Source: Oscillibacter faecalis_A (lineage in GTDB: Bacteria; Bacillota; Clostridia; Oscillospirales; Oscillospiraceae). Taken from it: a stretch of DNA of 64,000 nt. Below the pieces are notes generated by a model that was not told the DNA's origin, made no database searches, and saw only the letters and a program-made list of their open reading frames with translations. A program made the position numbers and the translations under genes. The stretch covers positions 186,001-250,000 of the forward strand of contig NZ_JARFXX010000004.1 of assembly GCF_029218125.1 (NCBI RefSeq), written 5' to 3'. This document shows positions 40,588 to 46,920 of the stretch, piece by piece (within the stretch, counting starts at the first letter, position 1; every line of letters starts with the position of its first letter).

Positions 40588-41102
40588 ATAAGAAAGAAGT
40601 TGCTTTGAATCCTTGCTGCTGCCATGTGCGTCTGCATGGTGGCCACCGCCTGCGGCGGCAGCAACAGCAGCACCAACGGCGGAGATTCCTCCAACGGGGA
40701 TGACGCATCTGCTGTCAAGGACAATCTGGTGATCGCGGTCCAGACCGACATGGCGGATAAGGACCCCATCAACGGCAGCACCACCAATGACACCATCAAG
40801 ATCAAGGCTCAGGTTTATGAGACGCTGATTGAGCGCACCGTTCCCAATCAGGAGTATAAGCCTCTGCTGGCCGAGAAGTGGGAGTTCAACGATGACGGTA
40901 CCGAGCTGACCATCACCCTGCGTGACGGCGTGAAGTTCCACAACGGTGAGACCCTGACCGCCGAGGACTGCCTGTTCTCCCTGCAGTGCCTGCGGGAGAG
41001 CGCCAACAAGTCCGTTACCGACCACATGGATCTGGACAAGAGCTATGTGGTGGATGACAAGACCTTCGTGATCGTGATGGATCAGGCCTACCACGGCTCT
41101 GG
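40588..41102 (+). pseudogene. Dipeptide ABC transporter substrate-binding lipoprotein, truncated
   Basis: N-terminal third (about 170 of an expected 500-plus residues) of a DppA/OppA-type binding lipoprotein. The readable part includes the lipobox region VATACGGS, then YETLIERTV, LAEKWEFNDDGTELTITLRD and VKFHNGETLTAEDCLFSLQ, all typical. Reading upstream in frame gives (ATA)-RKKLL-(TGA)-ILAAAMCVC: the expected start codon is ATA and a TGA (40606-40608) interrupts the signal peptide. At about 41086-41102 the sequence switches to an ABC ATPase. The gene cannot make a working binding protein, though a start at 40624 would give a fragment. Confidence 0.85.
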
Positions 41103-41521
41103 ATGTGACCATTCAGGCGCAGGTGCTGGAGCTGATGCGGAACCTGAAGAAGGAGTATAACACCTCTCTGGTTCTCATCATTCACGATCTGGGCGTTGTA
41201 GCAAAGATCTGCGACAAGGTGGCTGTGGTGTACGCGGGTGAGATCATTGAGTCCGGCACCCTGAAGGACATCTATACGGATAAGCGCCATCCCTATACCA
41301 TCGGCCTGTTCGACTCTCTGCCGGATATTGAGAACGATGCCGCGACATTGAAGGTCATTCAGGGCTCCGTGCCCGATCCCTCCAATCTGCCGGAGGGCTG
41401 CAAGTTCAATCCCAGATGCCCCTATGCGACCGAGGCGTGCAGAAGCGGCGACATCAAGCCGGTCAAGATTTCCGACACCCACATGGTTCGCTGCAACCGC
41501 TTCAGTGATACGGAGGTTTGA
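41086..41521 (+). pseudogene. Dipeptide ABC transporter ATPase (DppD type), 5' half missing
   Basis: Starts at the Walker B/D-loop region (TTALDVTIQAQVLELM) and continues normally through the H-loop LVLIIHDLGVVAKICD to the C-terminal oligopeptide-transporter signature EGCKFNPRCPYATEAC. Walker A and the signature motif are gone, so it cannot hydrolyse ATP. It is fused out of frame to the binding-protein fragment. The join lies in CCTACCACGGCTCT, which fits both genes (AYHGS in one, PTTAL in the other). The stop overlaps the ribosome binding region of the next ATPase. Confidence 0.88.
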
Positions 41522-41523
41522 CA

Positions 41524-42486
41524 ATGGCTGAAATTCTAAGAGTTGAAGACCTGAAAAAATATTTTGCCACGAAGAAGGGCACCCTTCACGCGGTGGATGG
41601 CGTGACCTTCACTGTGGACGCCGGTAAAACGCTGGGTATCGTGGGCGAGTCCGGCTGCGGCAAGTCCACGCTGGGCCGTGTGATTTTGCATCTGCACGAG
41701 CGGACAGAGGGCCGTATCGTGTTTCAGGGCGAGGATATTTCCGATGTCAGCAATGCAAAGCTGAAGGAACTGCGTAAGGATATGCAGATCATCTTTCAGG
41801 ACCCCTACGCATCCCTGAATCCCCGTATGTCCATCGGCGACATCATCGCCGAGCCCCTGAAAATCTATAAGCTCTGCAATTCAAAGGCGGAGCGGGAGAA
41901 AAAGGTTCATGAGATCATGGATGTTGTGGGCCTTGCGGAGCGGACGTACTCCCTGTACCCCCACGAGCTGGACGGCGGCCGCCGTCAGCGTGTCGGCATT
42001 GCCCGGGCGCTGATTCTGGACCCGAAGCTGGTGGTGTGCGATGAGCCGGTCTCCGCACTGGATGTTTCCATTCAGGCTCAGATACTGAACCTGATGATGG
42101 AGCTTCAGAAGGAGCGGAACCTTACCTATCTGTTTATCACCCATAACCTGTCCGTTGTGAAGCACATTTCCGATGACATCACGGTTATGTATTTGGGCCA
42201 GATGGTGGAGAAGGCTGGCTCCAGCGAGATTTTCGCCCATCAGTATCACCCCTATACCAAGGCGCTGATCTCCGCTATCCCGCTGCCTAAGTATAACGCG
42301 CCGGACAACCAGATCATTTTGAAGGGTGAGATCACCTCTCCCATCAACGTGACCAAGTCCTGCCGCTTCGCGCCCCGCTGCATCTACGCCAAGCCGGAAT
42401 GCTTCAATCAGGAACCGGCACTGGAGGAGGTAGAGCCGGGCCATTTCGTCAAGTGCCATTTCGTGCGGGAGATCAACGGTCTGTAA
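41524..42486 (+). CDS. Dipeptide/oligopeptide ABC transporter ATPase (DppF type)
   Basis: A 320-residue complete ABC ATPase: Walker A GESGCGKST, Q-loop FQDPYASLNPR, signature ELDGGRRQRVGIARAL, Walker B LVVCDEPVSALDVS and H-loop FITHNLSVVKHI, then the oligopeptide-transporter C-terminus with KSCRFAPRCIYAKPEC. The signature reads LDGGR in place of LSGGQ. GGAGG 9 nt before the ATG overlaps the preceding gene. With the permeases and its partner ATPase broken, it has no complete transporter beside it; it could serve another peptide transporter. Confidence 0.9.
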   Translation: MAEILRVEDLKKYFATKKGTLHAVDGVTFTVDAGKTLGIVGESGCGKSTLGRVILHLHERTEGRIVFQGEDISDVSNAKLKELRKDMQIIFQDPYASLNPRMSIGDIIAEPLKIYKLCNSKAEREKKVHEIMDVVGLAERTYSLYPHELDGGRRQRVGIARALILDPKLVVCDEPVSALDVSIQAQILNLMMELQKERNLTYLFITHNLSVVKHISDDITVMYLGQMVEKAGSSEIFAHQYHPYTKALISAIPLPKYNAPDNQIILKGEITSPINVTKSCRFAPRCIYAKPECFNQEPALEEVEPGHFVKCHFVREINGL

Positions 42487-42534
42487 GGACCGTTCCCGCA
42501 TCGGAATGAAGAAAAGCTGAAAAGGAGAGAGATT

Positions 42535-43710
42535 ATGTTCGATTTCGATTCCTTTGAAGGTCGCCTGCCGTGGCATCAGAGCAAATGGGACCCTGCTGCG
42601 CTGGAAAGCCAGTTCGGAAGAAGCGATGTGCTGCCGGCATGGATCGCAGATATGGACTTCAAAACGGTCCCCGCCGTGCAGGAGGCGGTCATTGAGGCCG
42701 CGAAAAACGGGATGTACGGCTATACCCGCGTCGGCGAAGATGTGATCGAAGCATACCTTGCATGGCAGCGCCGCCGGAACCACTGGGAGGCCAAGTCCGA
42801 CTGGTTCCGTTATACTCCGGGCGTTGTTACCGCCATCAACCTGTTAATTCAGGCCGAGACCGAGGAGGGGGACGGTGTGCTCATTCAGGAGCCGGTCTAT
42901 TACCCCTTCGGAAATTCCATCCGCACACAGAAGCGGCAGGTCATCAGCAGTCCGCTGGTCCTGCGGGATGGGCGGTATGAGATCGACTTTGCGGATTTCG
43001 AGCGCAAGGCCGCCGACCCCATGTGCCGGGCCTTTGTCCTCAGCAATCCTCATAACCCCGTGGGCCGCGTCTACACGCGGGAGGAGCTGCAGCGGATGGG
43101 CGACATCTGTCTGAAGCACAATGTTTTCGTCATTGCTGATGAAATTCACAGCGATCTGATCTTCCCCGGCCATCACCACACGGTGTTTGCCTCTCTGGGC
43201 GAGGCGTATGCCAAAAACTGCGCCGTGTGCCATGCCCCCTCCAAGACGTTCAATCTTGCGGGACTGTCCTTTTCCTGCATTATGATTCCGGACGAGACGC
43301 ACCGCCAGCGGTTTGATGCCATGTTCAACCGCTATTGCCGGGCCAATCCCACGTTCTTTGCCCCCGTGGCTGCCAAGGCCGCGTGGGAGCACGGCGAGGA
43401 ATGGCTGAAGGAATGTCTTGCCTATATTCAGGGAAATGAGGCGTTTGTCCGTTCCTTTGCGGAAAAGACATGGGGCGGCAAGGTCTGGATCGCACCGCTG
43501 GAGGGCACCTACCTTTTGTGGATGGACCTCCATGCTTTAGAGCCGGACGCCGAAAAGCTGGACCGGCGGATGATCGAGGAAGCCGGTGTGGCGCTGGATG
43601 GCGGCACGATGTTCGGACAGGAAGGTGCAGGCTTCCAACGTATCAATCTGGCGGCGCCCCGCTCTATCATCCGAGAACTGATGGAGCGTATGGCCAAGGC
43701 CTTTGCCTGA
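42535..43710 (+). CDS. PatB/MalY-type PLP aminotransferase or C-S lyase
   Basis: A 391-residue fold-type I PLP enzyme of the MalY/PatB group. It starts MFDFDSFEGR with WHQSKWD, and has LPAWIADMDFKT, the family's hallmark near the N-terminus, then SNPHNPVGRV and DEIHSDLIF; the PLP Lys is Lys237 in HAPSKTFNLAGLS. Group members cleave cystathionine and other cysteine S-conjugates to pyruvate, ammonia and a thiol, or act as aminotransferases. AAAGGAGAG precedes the start. It sits in the LysR-linked cluster 48 nt after the DppF gene. Confidence 0.88.
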   Translation: MFDFDSFEGRLPWHQSKWDPAALESQFGRSDVLPAWIADMDFKTVPAVQEAVIEAAKNGMYGYTRVGEDVIEAYLAWQRRRNHWEAKSDWFRYTPGVVTAINLLIQAETEEGDGVLIQEPVYYPFGNSIRTQKRQVISSPLVLRDGRYEIDFADFERKAADPMCRAFVLSNPHNPVGRVYTREELQRMGDICLKHNVFVIADEIHSDLIFPGHHHTVFASLGEAYAKNCAVCHAPSKTFNLAGLSFSCIMIPDETHRQRFDAMFNRYCRANPTFFAPVAAKAAWEHGEEWLKECLAYIQGNEAFVRSFAEKTWGGKVWIAPLEGTYLLWMDLHALEPDAEKLDRRMIEEAGVALDGGTMFGQEGAGFQRINLAAPRSIIRELMERMAKAFA

Positions 43711-43759
43711 GCGTAAATTTATTTTGAGAAATTGTGAGAAAAGTTAAGGAGAATTAGGA

Positions 43760-45283
43760 ATGAGTATCCTGAAAAAATCCATGCTGATCGAGCCCCATGA
43801 CAATGTGGCGGTAGCAGTGGAGCCCATTGAGGCCGGTGAGGCCACCATGGTAGGCGGCGAGGAGATCGTTGCCAACCAGTTCATCAAGGAGGGCCATAAG
43901 ATCGCCCGCACGGACATTGCCAAGGGCGATGAGATCATCAAGTACGGTGTGCATATCGGCGTTGCCACGCAGGACATCAAAAAGGGCGACTGGGTCCACG
44001 AGAACAACGTGTATGATGACTTCGAGGAGATCAACCAGAAGCAGCGGGCCTATTACCGTTCCATGGCACCCGATGCGCTGGATTATACCGATCCGCGCAT
44101 TTATACCAAGGAGGAGCTTCATCTCCCCGAGACCATTATGGGCTACAAGCGTGCCGATGGTTCCTTCGGCATCCGCAATCAGGTGCTGGTGATTTCTCTG
44201 GTGCAGTGCTCCAATAACGCCGCACAGCGCATCAGCAATGCCTGCAATGCGCCCGCCACTTTTGTGGACGCCGCCTGCGGCGAGTTCCCTGACCGTTTTG
44301 CCCGTACCCTGAAGGGCTTCATCACTGCCGGTACCCATCCCAACACCTTCGGCGTGGTGCTGCTGTCTCTGGGCTGCCAGCAGACGAACCCCGAGGAGGT
44401 GGCTGAGGCCATCCGTAAGACCGGCCGCCCCGTGGTAAACATCAGCATCCAGTCCGACGGCGGCGTGACGAAGGCCATTGCCGACGGTATCAAGGCTGTC
44501 AACGAGCTGAAGGAGCAGGCTGCGGCTCAGAAGCGGGAGCCCTGTCCTACCAGCGGCCTCATCATCAGCGGCTACAACGGCGGCTCCGACTGGACCAGCG
44601 GTCTGTCCGCCAACCCCGCCGTGGGCGAGGCCATTGACATGCATCTGGCCATCGGCGGTAAGGCTGTGCAGATCTGCGGCCGCGGCGGCTATCCCACCAA
44701 TGCCGGCTCTTACGAGATCGGTATGCGCCTGATGGAGATCGGCGATTTCTTCAATGAGGACTGCACCCGCAGAGGCGGCAAGGGTCTCTCTCAGGTGAAT
44801 CCCACCCCCGGCAACAAGGCCGGCGGCCTCACCACCATGACCGAGAAGAACCTCGGCAGCTTCAAGACCCAGGGCCACGGCCGTATTCTCGGCATTTTGG
44901 ACTGCGGCGATCCCGTTCCCGGTCCCGGCAACTGGGGCATCAATCAGGCACAGGGCGCCAATGACGCCTATGCGTCTACCACGCTGGCCATGAGCGGCTG
45001 CCACATCTGCCTGTTCACCACGGGCCGCGGCAACCCCATCGGCAACGCCTGCATGACCACCATCAAGATCACCGGCAACCCCACCACCGCTACGATGCTG
45101 GAGGATATGATCGACTACTCCGCAAAGCCCATGCTTTACGGTGAAAAGACCCTGCAGGAGAGCGGCCGCGAACTGTATGACCTGATTCTCCGCGTGGCCA
45201 ATGGCGAGGAGACCAAGGCAGAAAAGCTGGGCGACTACAGCTGGACAACGCCTCACGGCACCAGCTACAATGGCGACTATTGA
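43760..45283 (+). CDS. UxaA-family dehydratase/lyase (altronate/galactarate dehydratase type)
   Basis: A 507-residue protein with the two-part UxaA layout: an N-terminal SAF domain (residues about 1-95, IEPHDNVAVAVEPIEAGE) and the large C-terminal domain (GYKRADGSFGIRNQVLVIS, CGRGGYPTNAGSYEIG, TTGRGNPIGNA). Full-length members include altronate and galactarate dehydratases and, as split versions, (R)-sulfolactate sulfo-lyase. No uronate genes lie nearby, so the substrate is probably another alpha-hydroxy acid fed by the neighbouring opine-dehydrogenase-like and C-S-lyase-like enzymes (inference). AAGGAG lies before the ATG. Confidence 0.8.
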   Translation: MSILKKSMLIEPHDNVAVAVEPIEAGEATMVGGEEIVANQFIKEGHKIARTDIAKGDEIIKYGVHIGVATQDIKKGDWVHENNVYDDFEEINQKQRAYYRSMAPDALDYTDPRIYTKEELHLPETIMGYKRADGSFGIRNQVLVISLVQCSNNAAQRISNACNAPATFVDAACGEFPDRFARTLKGFITAGTHPNTFGVVLLSLGCQQTNPEEVAEAIRKTGRPVVNISIQSDGGVTKAIADGIKAVNELKEQAAAQKREPCPTSGLIISGYNGGSDWTSGLSANPAVGEAIDMHLAIGGKAVQICGRGGYPTNAGSYEIGMRLMEIGDFFNEDCTRRGGKGLSQVNPTPGNKAGGLTTMTEKNLGSFKTQGHGRILGILDCGDPVPGPGNWGINQAQGANDAYASTTLAMSGCHICLFTTGRGNPIGNACMTTIKITGNPTTATMLEDMIDYSAKPMLYGEKTLQESGRELYDLILRVANGEETKAEKLGDYSWTTPHGTSYNGDY

Positions 45284-45301
45284 TGTTCAGATGATACGGC
45301 G

Positions 45302-45333
45302 AAAGGATAGGCGGGTCAAACCGCCTATCCTTT
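45302..45333 (+). terminator. Hairpin after the UxaA-family gene
   Basis: 13-bp inverted repeat AAAGGATAGGCGG (45302-45314) / CCGCCTATCCTTT (45321-45333), short T-run. May only partly stop transcription, since the EamA gene follows. Confidence 0.6.
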
Positions 45334-45403
45334 GCGCGCAGAAGCGATATGGCGGAAAAGGCCGCGGGAGGCTAATTCCGCCGGAAAAAACGGAGGTTTC
45401 AAT

Positions 45404-46273
45404 ATGAGCGGAAGCAAAACAAGAGCGGTCACGCTGATGCTGCTGTCAGCGCTGTCCTTTTCCATTATGCAGGTATTTGTCAAAATGAGCTCCAAGGAGG
45501 TAGGGACCTTTGAGCAGGTCTTTTTCCGCAATTTGGTCAGTATGATCATCGCGGGCATCACGGTCTATAGAGAAAAGCTGGATTTGATTCCCGAAATCAA
45601 AAAGGGTGGTCTGACCCTGTGGGGACGGTCCTTTTTCGGCTTCCTCGGCATTGTGCTGTTCTTTTACGCCACCGGCCATGCACGGCAGGCGGATGTTGCC
45701 ATGCTGAACCGGGCGTCGCCGGTGTTTGTGACCCTGTTTGCCGGGCCGATTTTAAAGGAGAAGATCTCAAAGGTGCAGGTCTGCGCCATCGGCCTTTGCC
45801 TTGTGGGTGCGTATATTTCCATGCAGCCCTCCTTTGATTCCAATCCTCTGCCGCTGTTTTCCGCGTTGGGTGCAGCCATGGTGGCGGGCCTTGCCTACAC
45901 GCTGTTGTCCTACACAAAGCGCTTTACCAGCGCGCCGGTCATCATTTTCCACTTTTCCCTGTTCAGCACGGTCTGCGCGGGACTTTTGATGATTCCCGGC
46001 TTTGTGGTGCCCTCTCTTAAGGTAATGGGGATGCTGCTGATGGTAGGCCTGTTTGCGGCGGGCGGCCAGTATTTGCTGACATATGCTTATCAGCAGGCAC
46101 CGGCCTCCGAGGTCAGTATCTATCAGTATTCCGGTGTTGTGTTCACAGCGCTGCTGAGCTATCTGATTTTCGGAGAGACTCTGACGCTGACCTCTATTGT
46201 GGGCGCTATCGTGATCTTGGCGGCTATTTTCTGGGTGTTTGAGTACAGCAAGCATAAGGCTAAGGAGGCCTGA
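45404..46273 (+). CDS. EamA/DMT-family metabolite exporter
   Basis: A 289-residue, ten-helix drug/metabolite transporter made of two EamA repeats: the first with LMLLSALSFSIMQVFVKMSS, the second with ALGAAMVAGLAYTLLSYTKR and YLLTYAYQQAPASEVSIYQY. These transporters export amino acids or other small metabolites. GGAGGT precedes the ATG at 45404; an earlier in-frame ATG (45332) overlaps the hairpin and is not used. It closes the LysR-linked cluster and could export an end product. Confidence 0.85.
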   Translation: MSGSKTRAVTLMLLSALSFSIMQVFVKMSSKEVGTFEQVFFRNLVSMIIAGITVYREKLDLIPEIKKGGLTLWGRSFFGFLGIVLFFYATGHARQADVAMLNRASPVFVTLFAGPILKEKISKVQVCAIGLCLVGAYISMQPSFDSNPLPLFSALGAAMVAGLAYTLLSYTKRFTSAPVIIFHFSLFSTVCAGLLMIPGFVVPSLKVMGMLLMVGLFAAGGQYLLTYAYQQAPASEVSIYQYSGVVFTALLSYLIFGETLTLTSIVGAIVILAAIFWVFEYSKHKAKEA

Positions 46274-46322
46274 ACCCTTCGCATTGACCGTCTGCGGCTA
46301 TTTAGAACGATGATAATAAAAG

Positions 46323-46361
46323 GGAAGTCCGGCAAAAAGCATCCGCCGGACTTCCTTTTTT
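46323..46361 (+). terminator. Terminator of the EamA gene
   Basis: 11-bp inverted repeat GGAAGTCCGGC (46323-46333) / GCCGGACTTCC (46345-46355), then six T. Confidence 0.9.
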
Positions 46362-46508
46362 CAAAATTCTGTCGATAAGTGTTATTTTGCTTGACGGGGA
46401 CTGACAAAGCCCACGGTATACTATCATAAGGCCGTCAAGATTACAAAATAGTGGGCAATCGATGGGTAATAGAGCACTCTTTTCCAATTTCAGATGACTT
46501 TCGTGTAA

Positions 46509-46547
46509 TAAAAAGAAAACCTGTAACCATTGTGGTTACAGGTTTTC
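46509..46547 (-). terminator. Terminator of tRNA-Ala
   Basis: 14-bp inverted repeat GAAAACCTGTAACC (46515-46528) / GGTTACAGGTTTTC (46534-46547) with a T-run on the minus strand, directly 3' of the tRNA. Confidence 0.9.
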
Positions 46548-46548
46548 T

Positions 46549-46624
46549 TGGTGGAGAATAGCGGGATCGAACCGCTGACCTCTTGACTGCCAGTCAAGCG
46601 CTCTCCCAGCTGAGCTAATCCCCC
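46549..46624 (-). tRNA. tRNA-Ala (anticodon GGC)
   Basis: Complete cloverleaf on the minus strand: acceptor GGGGGAT/ATTCTCC (two G-T pairs), D arm with AGCTCAGCTGGGAGAGC, anticodon stem CTTGA/TCAAG with loop CTGGCAG (anticodon GGC), T arm AGCGG-TTCGATC-CCGCT, discriminator A and encoded CCA. 76 nt. The gap on its left (46362-46508) holds only a small promoter-like inverted repeat. Confidence 0.95.
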
Positions 46625-46670
46625 AAGCCAGTTCGCTTTGAACTTGTTTCGTTCGCTCGGAACATTTGTT

Positions 46671-46699
46671 AGTATATCAGGCGAGACCATGATTGTCAA
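46671..46699 (-). promoter_or_regulatory. Promoter of tRNA-Ala
   Basis: Minus strand TTGACA (46694-46699), 17-nt spacer, TATACT (46671-46676). Confidence 0.85.
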
Positions 46700-46846
46700 C
46701 ATATTTTTTCAAAAAAATCAAACTTTTTTAAAGACAGGGAAAAAGTGTTGAAAATACGGGAAAAGTTTGGAGGGTTCGGCTGTGGCGGAAGGGGCATCGT
46801 AATACAGTGATATTTTCAAAAGAATAACGCCTGCCAAAAACCGCCA

Positions 46847-46875
46847 TTGCGGAAAGCGCCGCATTACGGTATAAT
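46847..46875 (+). promoter_or_regulatory. Promoter of the fused xanthine dehydrogenase-type gene
   Basis: TTGCGG (46847-46852), 17-nt spacer, TATAAT (46870-46875), 45 nt before the start. The gap 46700-46846 shows nothing else recognisable. Confidence 0.7.
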
Positions 46876-46920
46876 ATTTTATAAAGAAAGAGGTTGACCT
46901 TTTGAAAAGGAGGCCCCGCT

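Noticed and set aside
40606..40608. TGA in the binding-protein signal peptide read as selenocysteine
   Set aside because: The residue falls in a signal peptide core, no SECIS-like hairpin follows at the right distance, and the gene is otherwise broken. A nonsense mutation is simpler, even though the region has selenium-related genes.
38863..41112. A 749-codon open frame on the minus strand opposite the opine-dehydrogenase and nitroreductase genes
   Set aside because: It spans several well-supported genes and intergenic gaps on the other strand and has low-complexity composition. Its length is an effect of codon bias.
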